DNA of 64,000 nt from Maniola hyperantus (taxonomy: Eukaryota; Arthropoda; Insecta; Lepidoptera; Nymphalidae). Location: assembly GCF_902806685.2 (NCBI RefSeq), contig NC_048536.1:5642001-5706000 (forward strand), given 5' to 3'. Position numbers and translations under genes: made by a program. Below, piece by piece: positions 12,901 to 24,300 of this stretch. The notes under the pieces were generated by a model. It was not told the origin of the DNA, searched no databases, and saw nothing but the letters and a program-made list of their open reading frames with translations. Position 1 is the first letter of the stretch; every line of letters begins with the position of its first letter.

Positions 12901-15078
12901 GAAATTTGGTACAGAGATAGCTTGTATCCCGGGGAAGGACATAGGCTACTTTTGATCCCGGAAAAGCAAAGAGTTCCCAAGGGATTTTTAAAAAACATAT
13001 ATCCACGCGGACGAAGTCGCAGGCATCATCTAGTATGTATATAAAAATGAATCGCTAAATGTGTTGATGATCTCAAATCTCGAGAACAGCTGAACCGATT
13101 TCGCAAATACTTTTTTTATAATATTCGTTGAAGCCCCGCACATCCACACAGCCCCCGCTCTATCCCGGTGCAGGATAGCGCGGGTGACGTGCAGGTGTGC
13201 GAGGCGTTCCACCACCTCATAGCCCGATTAACATATCGACCTGTCGCGCACTGTAATCTACTATAGTAACTTCTACAAAGGGCGATTGTCTAAAACCTGC
13301 ATCAATCATTATTACAATCTCAATTGTTCTGATTAGCTGAATTTGTGCGATTCTTGTTGCAACAATGCATTGTAGCCAATAGTGAGCGAGCATTAACCAA
13401 TCAGAGATGATTGCGATCGTGACATTGTAGCTGTCAAACAACCGCGGTAGGGCCACTGATTTCCAAATATTGTATTGTATTGCGATTCTTTTTTTTTGAG
13501 GGCAAGCTTGAGCTTGACTTGCACCCATCGCCCAGTAATAACTAACATTAGCAGAAGAAATATTTTAAATTTTCAAAACCGACCCAATCGATAATCGATT
13601 CCGATAAATCGCCAAATTTACTTTCTTTTAAAGAAAAAACCGTAACAATCTTGTTTAGTCACGATACGACCTCTTCAACAGACGGTAACTGCAAAACAAA
13701 GCAAGCCCGGCAAAAGCAGCCAGACTCTAAAACTACCGGGAGAGCAACGGCTGACTCTAGCCACGATCAAATGTGCCCTCAGACGACCGGACTGGAGCCA
13801 ACCAGCACAACACTTCCATTGGGACGACTCGCTGGGCACTGATGAAGCTATTCACTGGGGAGATGGTGATCTGTCTGTAAGTATTGATTAAAAGCTGATT
13901 CAAGAAAGAGATTCGGCGGCTAAGTAGACAGTGAAAATAAAGCTTTTTCTGGCAGACTGTTGGAAACAAATTCAAAAAATTTGATTGGAGATTAAACTAA
14001 TAATTTTATCACAAGAATTCTATGGAATCTGGTGATTAAATTAGTTTAATCTTCACTTCAATTTTGAATTTATTTCGAACAACTTAGACTTACTTCTTCT
14101 TTAACATTCAGTAGGTACGTTGAAAACTGCAATAGATCTCTAGCTAGCGCAAGTCCATATATGGAGTACTGCTCTCACCTTTGGGCCGGAGCACCCCAGT
14201 ACCAACTCCTTCCATTTGATTGGATCCAAAGGCGGGCAGTTCGACTTGTGGACGATCCCAAACTAACCGGCTCGTTGGAAAGTTTGGAGCACCGCAGATA
14301 CTTAAACTCTCTTTGTGTGTTCTATCGACTCTATAATGGGAAGTGCTCTGAAGAGTTGTTTGATCTCATTCAACCCTCCTTTTTCTACAACCGCTCCGCA
14401 GGCCACCGTAAACAATTTCACCCTCACCACCTGGGTGTCTGGTGCACTTCGACCGCCCGTTGTACCAGATCCTTTTTTCCACGCACATGCAAACTGTGGA
14501 ATCAACTCCCTTCGGCGGTGTTCCCATTAGATTACAACATGGGGTTATTCAAGGGGCGGACCAACAAATTCCTGAAAGACCGGCAACGCATCGGCGGTTC
14601 CTCTGGCACTGCAAATGTTCATGGGCGGCGATAATCACTTAACATCAGGTGACCCACTTGCACATTTGCTTGCCATTTTTATTTTTAAAAAAAAGCTAGG
14701 TGCTCCTATAGAAAAAATGGTTGTCGATCTCTGCATGCCAAAATATTTTTTCATAAGCGACTGCTGATATTATCTTTTTCAGTTAAGCTCAAAAGAATCA
14801 ACAAGTTGCTTAGGCATTAGGATTTCATGCTTTGTATACTAGGCACATTACACAAAACGCCTGCTTCTTTTAACCTAGCTGACAGACAGACACACTTTCG
14901 CATTTATAATAAAAGGTATGGATATGGATTTTGAGTTTTGTTTCAGATTTTGCAGTACACACAACAAGCAGTGAAGCCGATCAAAGGCAAATCTGAAACT
15001 GACCCAGGATCCGTAAGGCAGGCGATACCCGAAAACTTGACTTGCCACTTTGGATTCGGAATAGAAACATTGAAATAA
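6964..15078 (+). CDS. LRRC43-like leucine-rich-repeat protein
   Basis: Eight exons with consistent phases: 6964-7075, 7303-7691, 8811-9024, 9384-9532, 10187-10378, 11456-11636, 12398-12615, 14947-15078, giving 528 aa. The start MPPKPKES at 6964 is preferred, and an in-frame ATG at 6865 is possible. Residues about 180-290 hold leucine-rich repeats (LATLNLCGNFI, LRMLELKANRI, LIYLGLSRN, ISVLDLSDNDI), followed by an LRR-cap-like LPRLQWLDSREV. The long N-terminal helical region and the C-terminal part without repeats match the architecture of LRRC43-type proteins. The name is from recalled architecture, not from a search. No signal peptide or membrane segment is seen. Members are usually linked to cilia or sperm axonemes (inference). 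The stop codon overlaps an AATAAA signal, and the SLC6 gene follows on the same strand. Confidence 0.85.
9942..9993. repeat. 52-bp hairpin (24-bp arms)
   Basis: GGATCTGGGAAC... at 9942 is the inverse of ...GTTCCCAGATCC ending at 9993, with about two mismatches and a 4-base loop. It lies in an LRRC43-like intron and is probably a remnant fold-back element. Confidence 0.6.
10769..10950. mobile_element. MITE with GTAAAAAATGACTCCTCAC inverted ends
   Basis: A perfect 19-bp inverted repeat lies at 10770-10788 and 10931-10949. The interior shares words (cgccattttaactttatg, gactaaaatc) with elements at 19846-19975 and about 50220-50340, which marks a family. It is non-coding and lies inside an LRRC43-like intron. 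Confidence 0.7.
10987..11300. mobile_element. 314-bp fold-back element flanked by TTA
   Basis: It starts AGGTATGATTC and ends GAATCATACCT, flanked by TTA at 10984-10986 and 11301-11303. The arms are about 140 bp, nearly perfect and GC-rich, around a short centre near 11121-11160. The TTA duplication fits PIF/Harbinger-type insertion, but the ends differ from the autonomous element at 52833. Confidence 0.75.
11657..11960. repeat. dispersed repeat, copy 1 (partner at 30484-30800)
   Basis: It shares long diverged blocks with 30484-30800, in order: a gcgaacaaa-like start, ggacgtttttg, acagaatacaaatctgaacac, cagcctaaaact, catgatttcga, gtaaaatttaatttt. No coding potential or recognisable end was seen. 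Confidence 0.5.
12806..13033 (-). mobile_element. RTE-like retroposon 3' segment
   Basis: It is a reverse-orientation copy: atccatactaatattataa at the left (tail), a (tctg)n block, cccggggaaggacataggct, and cacgcggacgaagtcgc...catctagta at the right. It is the same family as 1638, 23364, 46042 and 61800. Confidence 0.65.
13125..13268. repeat. degenerate partner of the 32222-32391 inverted-end element
   Basis: It contains cgattaacatatcgacctgtcgcgcact, related to the right end of the element at 32222-32391, and a GC-rich interior with shared cacacagccc/gcgcgggtgacg-like words. The left end is lost. Confidence 0.4.
13279..13460 (-). repeat. 182-bp repeat, inverse of 18431-18612
   Basis: This is almost base-for-base the reverse complement of 18431-18612 (ggcgattgtctaaaacctgc ... 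ccgcggtagggccactgat). A shorter diverged relative lies at about 23545-23660. It is non-coding, and the family is unknown. Confidence 0.7.
14115..14693 (+). mobile_element. jockey/CR1-like LINE, 3' end of reverse-transcriptase ORF
   Basis: The frame from about 14115 to 14634 encodes the typical C-terminal tail of jockey-group ORF2 (MEYCSHLWAGAPQYQL, then LCVFYRLYNG, FFPRTCKLWNQLPSAVF, FLKDRQR). It is followed by the 3' UTR atcaggtgacccacttgc and an A-rich end. It is 5' truncated and sits in the last LRRC43-like intron on the sense strand. Confidence 0.85.
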
Positions 15079-15082
15079 TAAA
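15077..15082 (+). terminator. poly(A) signal overlapping the LRRC43-like stop codon
   Basis: AATAAA begins on the second base of the TAA stop (15076-15078). Only 264 bp separate this stop from the SLC6 start, so 3'-end formation here would be compact. Confidence 0.5.
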
Positions 15083-15182
15083 TCATAATGTTGAATTTGG
15101 TTATTTCCCTTTTATATACTTACCTAAATAGATTTGTAAAACAAAGATGGCCGTGGTTGGTTTATTTTATATCTCACTGTCC

Positions 15183-15225
15183 TATAAAACTTTATTTAAG
15201 TATCTATTGTTTCTTCTCACACTAT
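15183..15225 (+). promoter_or_regulatory. possible TATA core promoter for the SLC6 gene
   Basis: TATAAA at 15183-15188 is followed about 35 bp later by a TCACACT initiator-like word. The spacing is slightly long. It is an alternative to an upstream first exon for the transporter. Confidence 0.25.
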
Positions 15226-15342
15226 GATTCGTTTTCAAATAATAGTTATGTCCAGTAAATAGAAAAATAAATTGGCATATCCTCAATTTAAGCAATCGGT
15301 CACTTTAGACAATGATACGGCTATCGTTTTAGTTGGTTGTGA

Positions 15343-18300
15343 ATGGCAGGGGGACAGCACGAACGCTGGGGTAGCCAGGCCGAATATTTGCTGTCATGTC
15401 TGGGTTACGCGGTCGGTATTGGAAACATCTGGCGGTTTCCTTATTTGTGCTATAGGAACGGAGGTGGTAAGTGCTTTATTTTAATAACAAAGATACCTCC
15501 TTCCGCAATCAATTCCACTCTCACCACCTGGGTTTCTGCACTTCGACCACCCGTTGTGCCAGATCCTTTTTTCCACGCACATCCAAACTGTGGAATCAAC
15601 TCCCTTCGACGGTTTTCCTTTTAGCTTACAACATGGGGTTATTCAAGGGGCGGACCAACAAATTCCTAAAAGACCGGCAACGAATCGGCAGTTCCTCTGG
15701 TGCTGCAAATGTTCATGGGTGGCGGTAATCACTTAACATCAAGTGACCCGCCTGCTGGTTTGCTCGCTATCTCTATTAAAAAAAGCCCCACTTATTATCT
15801 GGATCGCTGTCATTCGCGTAGCCTCAACCGATAGGCGTACCTAGATATACTGCTGGACATCTATGTCTCTCTCTCTCTCTCTGATCTCTTGCAAGAATCG
15901 CCACATCTTGTAATGCTTGTGTCGAACGGCTTCCATGAGTCTCTTGAGATCATCTGTCCACCTAGTGGAAGTAGTGGACACTATAACAGCCTAACTGTAA
16001 AAACAAAAGTTCGTTAGCAAATGTTTGCTAATCGCTAATATCAAAACCAAAAATTTTCAAAAACGTCTATAGTAAAATATTTCGACTTCAGTATATTTAT
16101 TACAAGTTTTAATTCAAGCTTCAATCAATTAAATTTAAATCGATGTTTTAACATTTTAGGTGCATTCCTGATCCCGTACTTTCTAACACTCTTTATATTC
16201 GGAATACCGTTAGTTTATTTAGAGACGTTACTGGGACAATTTGCAAGTGCAGGATGCATATCAGTGTTCAATATAAATCCTTTGTTCAAAGGTGAGGACA
16301 TTCATTATTTTTATTTAACAACTAGCTTTCGTCCATAACTCCATAAATATGTAAGTAAGTAGGTATATAATTTATAGCCTATATCATTCAAGGATAATGT
16401 AGCTATCAGAGAAATAATTTTTAGAATCCTATCATTAGTTCTGGAGATTACCCCCTACATCCAAACTTATAAAATTCACCTCCTGACCTATAAGTATAAG
16501 TAGATATGGATGTCGCCCCTATGTCACATGGCTTATATTTTATGATATTGACAAAATAATTATTAAGTAGTTAATATCAAGTAAGTATCTACAATTCGTC
16601 CACGTGGATTCAGGTTTTTTTTAAAATCCCGTGGAAAACCAGTCTATGTCCGTCTCCGGGATGCATCACATGTAAGCTATCTCTGTACTCGTTAAAATTT
16701 TAAACAGTTTCTCATTTTAAAATATAAATGGATTTATATAATTTCAAAGCTCCCCGTGGATACTTCACTTCGCCCACAAGAGATTTTTTCATAAACTCTG
16801 TTTTTAATTAAAAGATGTCCTTCTGCATTAATAGGTAAGTTTTATTAAGATAAATTTAATTTTATGTTGCCAGGAGCGGGCTACGCTACGGTAGTTTTAA
16901 ACATAGTAGCGATGATATACTTCGCGTCAATTATGTCATACCCAATGCTCTACATTTACCATTCCTTCAGCTCGCCGCTGCCTTGGCAATCTTGCGGCAA
17001 TTCATGGAATACTGAGAAATGCGCGGAGGTACTATATTTAGATTTAATATATACAAGAACAAGTTTATATTTGTGAATGTTATTGTATACTGATCCCTAC
17101 TGATTTTGCAGATTACAGGAAACTTCAGTTTGATCGCGAACGGCTCTTTCAGAACTCCCGAGGATGAATTCTTTCAGTAAGCTTTTTAAAGTATTCTGTG
17201 ACGAAGGAATGGGGTATGCTCATTGCTGAGATATAAAATGTTACATTATTTGGCTCGGCCACGTAATAATTCTTTGTCTTAGAATATTCATATTATTCCA
17301 CTACTAGCTTATTCGCAACGGCTTCGCACGGGTAGACTAATTTATTTTATTTAACAGGAAAACTTACAGCTAATGTGAAAAAATGAATAGGTAAAACAAA
17401 AGATTAAAGCTAATGACAAGTTTTCACGGATAGAATAACAAAAAAACTCGACGGGGGAGAGAAAATTCAGGGAAAAGTAATAAAAACGAATTATTAATAA
17501 TTAATAAATATTTATTCATTTTCATTTTTTTTCATTTAACTGAAGTATGAGCGTTAATCCTGTTAATCCTGTATTATAAATCTACTAGATGATGTCCGCG
17601 ACAGTTTTTAAAAATCTCCTAGAACTCTTTAATTTACCGGACAAGAGTCAAGCTATCACTATTCTAATTTTTAGCCAAATGGCGTGAAGGTGTAATAAAC
17701 ACCCAAACTTTCACATGAGTAAGTAAATATAATATTAGTATGATGATCTACTTAAATTCTTATTCAAAATCTTTTAAAAATAAGTAAGTACCATACGGCT
17801 CGGCTATATTTTTGGATCTAAAGTATTACGATTATTGAATCATGGTATACTTATTATTCTAAGTAGGTAGGTACTCTGTGTAATCGGCAGACTGGATCGA
17901 TTGCCACTTGACCTCTACGATCAGAGAAAGGATAAACGAATAGGAATAAAATACATTGAAGATGGTAAAGATTCAGCTCACTAGCTAGTTTATCAGCTGT
18001 TATTCCATGGTATTGTTATTTTAAAAATTAATTCCTAGATAATATTATATCGATCCATAAAGAAAACCCGAGTTATTTTAACTTTCAGTATAAGGCTGTT
18101 GCGCATGTCACCAGGCCTGGATCATATCGGTGGTATTGTTTGGCCTGTGTTCTGGTGCAATGTAATCTGCTGGATCATTGTTTACCTTTGCATCTGTAAC
18201 GGAGTGAAGAGCGTCGGGAAGGTAAATCAAACAGTCTTATTTTAATTTTTATTTACTGAACTAAAACTAAATCATGATGTTGGTATTTCTCTCTCTATAT

Positions 18301-21300
18301 CGTAAGACTCTATCTATTAATGGAGGCTCACCTAATTAGGAGACTGGCGCGGCGGCAAACGGTAGCGACTGGCGACAGCGACAGACTGTTGCTGCGATAG
18401 GGTTGACTGTCGTTGTCGGCTGCCGGTTGAATCAGTGGCCCTACCGCGGTTGTTTGACAGCTACAATGTCACGATCGCAATCATCTCTGATTGGTTAATG
18501 CTCGCTCACTATTGGCCACAACGCATTGTTGCAACAAGAATCGCACAAATTCAGCCAATCAGAACAATTGAGATTGTAATAATGATTGATGCAGGTTTTA
18601 GACAATCGCCCTACAGTTGTCGCTCTATCGTCAGCGTCACTGAGTTTCGCAGCAGCATGGCATAATTATTATCACTATACTCTATAATGTTTAAAAGTAA
18701 TTTTCATAAACCTTTTCAGATTGTTTACTTCACTGTGCTGTTCCCATATGTGGTACTTTTAGTTCTATTTATACGTGGCGTAACTTTACCCGGAGCATGG
18801 AAAGGAATTCTATACTATGTGCTACCTGATTGGTACCAATTAACTAAACCAAAGGTATCGTATTATTCCTTAAATACACCTATTATTTCTAGATAAAAAC
18901 TGCATATTCTTCAGCATTATCATTTTCATAGGTTTGGGCTGATGCTGCAACACAAATATTCTACTCCTTGGGTCCAGGATGGGGTGGACTAGTCAGTATG
19001 GCCAGTTTCAACAAGTTTCACTACAATAACTTGAGGTTAATTAACTTTTTTCAGCATGGCTTAATTGAGTAGGTAATGATATAAATTGTCCTGAGTCCTT
19101 AAGCAGTCTGCGATAACCTAATTTTCATTCGAGTTAGATGTTGCTATTTTACAAAGTAGTTATTTAGAAGTTAGAACATAATAGCTGGTATACAATATTA
19201 TAGACTGTGAAAATAAAAGTGACGCAAAACTTCTTGAATGCTCTGAAATTCTTTCGCCTGGAGCGCGATGCAAACAGGTGTAGGTATGCTTTGCTCCCGC
19301 CCCTGCCTTTTTGCTGATATCTGTTAATGCTAATGCGACGCTACTCGTCACGACTTCAAAGCATTCAAGAAATTTGGCGTCAGCTTTACCTGTCCAAAAT
19401 CTGTATTAAAAAAGTAACCTTTTTCTTAGTATGTAAAAACAATTTCTTCCAGATCCTCAATAATAATTCCTCTAGTGAACAGTGGTACAAGCATCTGGGC
19501 TGGATTTGTGGTCTTCTCTGTTCTTGGCTTCGCAGCAGAGCGTGCTGGGGTACCAGTTGGCGAAGTAGCAACAGCTGGCCCAGGCTTGGCCTATGTCACC
19601 TACCCAGCAGCTGTGATTATGATGCCCGCGCCCAACTTCTGGGCTATTACGTTCTTTGTGATGCTGTTCTTTCTCGGTATTGATACAATGGTAAATGCAA
19701 AAGTCCCTCTATTAATTGTAAGGGTTTCGTACACGAAGGGTGCCAACGGGACCCTATTAATTAGCCTGAGCTTTCTCCGAGCTTTCTTATGAAGCCTATC
19801 AGATGGTAGATAAATTATATTCCAGTAGGTAGGTATCCGTACAAAACGAGAACTCATTCGCCATTTTAACTTTATGTCTCTACTGTCATATGAAAAGTAC
19901 GGGTCACCTCTAAAATAAGGACTAAAATCGTAATTTTGACATGACATTGAAATGGCGAATGAGATCTCATTTTGTACGCACTATGTCTACTTGTCCCGGG
20001 TACCTATATTTACCTATCTATACCTAGAGATATAATGATTATGTACGATTAGATCTATGTACTATGATCTATGAGTATACCTATAAGTAGATGATGTAGA
20101 ATTATATATAAGCATAATATTATGTTTTATGTGGCTGTAACAATTATATTGAACTATCATGCATAAAAAGTTGTAGCAATGTAGGCTTTTACATCCGTGA
20201 CTCATTTGGTGTTCGTAGAGGGGTCTACGTTAGTCTACGAACTCAAGATTAATTAAAAAAGGTAATAGATGCTATTATTTTTTTTTTTTAAATTTAGATA
20301 CAAGTTAGCCCTTGACTGCAATCTCACCTGATGGTAAGTGACGATGCAGTCTAAGGTGGGAGCGGGCTAACCTGGAAGGAGTATGGCAGTTTTTTTATTT
20401 ATTTATTAAACCCATACACCTTTGGTTTCTACACGGCATCGTACCGGAACGCTAAATCGCTTGGCGGCACGGCTTTGCCGGTAGGGTGGTAACTAGCCAC
20501 GGCCGAGGCCTCCCACCAGACCAGACCAGAAATTTAGAAATTATAAAATTCCAAATCCCTGCCAGGAATCGAACCTGGGACCTCCCTCTAATAAGACCAC
20601 AGCGCTTACCACTGCGCCAGGGAGGTTGTCAAATTTTAATTATCTAATCTAGTAGGTATATATAATATTAATATTACAATTGTATTTTTTCTAGTTTGTC
20701 ACGATCGAATCTGTTATCGCCGGTCTTGTGGACGAGTATTCATTCCTGCGGGCTCACAAAAAAGTGGTCACGCTATTGACGTGTATTGTCCTCTTTTTAC
20801 TCTCGATCATCTGCAATACAGAGGTAGGTACCTACCATTCAATATACATTATTCAAAGGTAAACGGGCACTTTAGTGTGGAAACCACATATTTCAGATAT
20901 TCAATTGTTAATAAGTACCTACCCCAACTTTAATATTTCCTGACAAAATTGTAAGTTTGCGTGTTTGCCAACATTATCAAACGTAAGTAGGTTACCTAGT
21001 GGAACAGCCGGCAAAAATGATTCAATCTTCCGTAATGCAAATGCAATTCTCGTGTTCGAAACAAAAGCGTTTCAAATACCTACTAATGTTGGGGTTAACG
21101 GCCTTTATCACGCTATGGCATAGTTTTCTATAGTAACGAATAATTCGTTTTCATTATTATTGTTAAGTATAAAATAAATGTTTTCTATACAATTTTTGTG
21201 ATAGCAACGAGTTAGTAGTAACATGTTTTAATATTAGCATATGGATATATGGATGTATTTTTTGATTTTCCGGGATAAAAATGTCCGTTTACGAGATCTA

Positions 21301-24300
21301 TGCCATTTCGGTATCAATTTGGTTAAAATCTGTTATACTCGGGATAGACCGTGAAAAACTGACAAACACACACTTTCGCATTTATAATACTAGTATCGTC
21401 ATCGTCGTCAACCGATAGACGTCTACAGTTGAACATAGGTATCTAGTAGCGACTTTCACAACACGACAAGCCAATAACTTAGATGAATGACCCCAATTTA
21501 ATTGAATAAAATATTTTATAAGTCAGGAGCCTCAATAATATTTAACCATGTGCTGAAAAATATTATACGAATTATTTTAAAGTGCACGTTTTTCTGACGA
21601 GTCAAATCAAGAAGTTTTTCCGCAAGTCAAGTCCAGAATTTTCTTCTCTTTTTTATCAATTTTCGCACCAACCCGTTCCTCGACTCCTCTCACCAAAGCT
21701 TGTCTGGGAGAGATTACTTGTGATATGAGTGATAGGCCTCCTTTTCACGCTAATGTATAATTTTAGTTTTTCCTGTTGTATGTTTCTTTCTTTATGTATG
21801 TGTGTGTACAATAAGCATTCAAACAAACAAGCAACAAACAGTTTTTCCCGATATTCTTAAAAAGTAGAAAAATATGTCGAATAAAATTGAATACTTACTG
21901 CTATCTTCGATATAAACTTTAAAAGGACCATTCAATAAAGAAAAGCGCGTGTCGATTCACGGATAATATCCATTTCCGTTTATGGAAGCAATGATAATAT
22001 CACGTGGATATCACCATAATGTCGCATAAATAGCTTCGTTGCATAACCTTTCAATCTACCTAACTGCTCTATTGGGAATAATTTCAAATTGAATCAGATT
22101 TAGGTCACAATCGCCATTTTCCTGAAAGATAGGTACTTTTTTCAGGTAGATAAATAAAGTTATTACCAACCACGAACACTTGAATCTTCACAGCTTCAGA
22201 AAAACAGGTAATAAAGAAAATCTGAGAATGCAGTTGAAAAACGTTTAGCACTTTGTCGTACATTGGCCACATGGAGTCAGCCCTAGCTAGATTTTCAATT
22301 TCGTACATCAAAAGACGTTAACGTAATTCTTAATCATCGTTACACGTTGGCCGGCACTCTCCAAACGTAGTGGCCCAACGTGCGCTTGAGGCTAGAATAG
22401 AATAGAATGGAACGATTTTCTATTCAAATAAACTTTTACAAAGTACTTTAATCATTAAAAGAATCTACCACTGGTTCGGAATGTCATTGCTACCGAGAAG
22501 AACCAGCAAGAAACTCGGCGGTTGCGCTTTTCAAATGTTTATTTAACCGCAATCAATGTAACATTCAACGTCTAATCTTTTGATGTATTTATCTTAGGGT
22601 GGATTACACATCGTAGGACTTTTGGACACTCATGTAGCCATCGCCTGCGTGCCCTTGGTGTGTAGCCTAGAGCTCATAGGAGCTGTATACACGTATGGAC
22701 CGAAGAGGTTAAGCCAGGACGTGCTGTTCATGACAGGCAAGCCTTTAATACAGTTCTGGTTTATATTGTGGCGGTACATTATACCAGTATTGCTTTTGGT
22801 AAGTTCCTAGTGTCTTTTAATTATTTTATAGGTCTTTATAAATACTATCTGTCCCGGCTTACTCACGTGTGTAGTCGACGTTAGCCCGACTAGTTTCGAA
22901 CCCATACGGGGTCCTTTTTCAAGGGAGTCCGTCCGCGCCCGCGCCGCGGTTTTCAGTCAAAACCGCGGCGCGGGCGCGGACGGACTCCCTTGAAAAAGGA
23001 CCCCGTATGGGTTCGAAACTAGTCGGGCTAACGTCGACTACACACGTGAGTAAGCCGGGACAGATAGTATTTATAGGTCTTTAGTTAGATTTTTCATCAA
23101 ATTAGGATATGAGTTTGTACAATAGAGCTAGCCTTGCCCTAATCTCTTTTAAGATAGAGTTCATGATATAGACATCCCTAGCTTTCTCGTGGATTCCGTT
23201 GGCACGTCACTACACGGTCAGTTTAATCAATTCATACCTAAACTAGCCTTACAAAAACAAAATTGACGTTGATAATCAAAAGTAAGGAATAAGGATCCTA
23301 TTCTATCAATCCACGCATTACAGCATCAATCTGACCAACGATGCTGCTGGACTTATGTTATTACTAGCTGATGCTAAAATCCTGTGGGAACTGTTTGATT
23401 TTCCGGGATAAAAAGTAGCCTATGTCACTCTCCAGGTCTTTTTCTATACCCATGCAAAAAATTACGTCAATCCGTTGCACCGTTGCGATGTGATTGAAGG
23501 ACAAACCAACAAGCAAACACACTTTCGCATTTATAATAAGGGTAGGACTGATTTCTACAACAATGCATTCCAGCCAATAGTGAGAAATGAAAAGTTTCGG
23601 TCAATCAGAGGTGATTGCTATCTTCACTGCACTGTAGCTGTAGTGTGTAGATGTATTCTATAACACCGGTAGCCCCCAGACAGCCCCCAGATTGATATCA
23701 TTTCAGATTAATCATACTCACCGATTTTGTTTATGGAAAGGAAATAGAGGTAGTCAGTATGTTAAAAACCTTGCATAATCAGCATGCTGTTGTCAAACCC
23801 CATACTTGTTTCTTTCAGGTCATAGCCGGTTACTCACTTAGCGTCGCGTCTGGTATAGCTGGATGGACTGTGGCATTGGTTTCCGTTATTTGCATCCCGA
23901 TCCACGCCATTAAAGTCCTATGGCAAGCTAAAGGATCACTTATAGAGGTATATTATATCATACATATCGGTAAAACTATATAGCCAGTTCATCAAATCTT
24001 GCCCCTTTTTGAAGAACTTCTCTATCTCTCTTCCTTGCCCTCTGTCTCTCTATTGCGTTTTCTCGTCTTACAGTCCCAAATTATATTTTCCAACTGAATT
24101 TTAAATTTCAAGAACAATTTTCAAGTTCCGATTGACATGTAATTGTAAATAGGTTCAAATATTATGGTCTAAATGAAAATAGTTGATTGCGGCAATGGGA
24201 CTCATGTTTAACTAGCATAATGTAGCTCCCTAAATAAACATTTTCCATTTTAGATGAAAATATAATTGAAAGTGTAGGAGCTACATAATAGATCGTTGGA

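Noticed and set aside
20565..20628. tRNA-like sequence (minus strand)
   Set aside because: It is continuous with a SINE body and A-run, and its acceptor stem does not pair properly.
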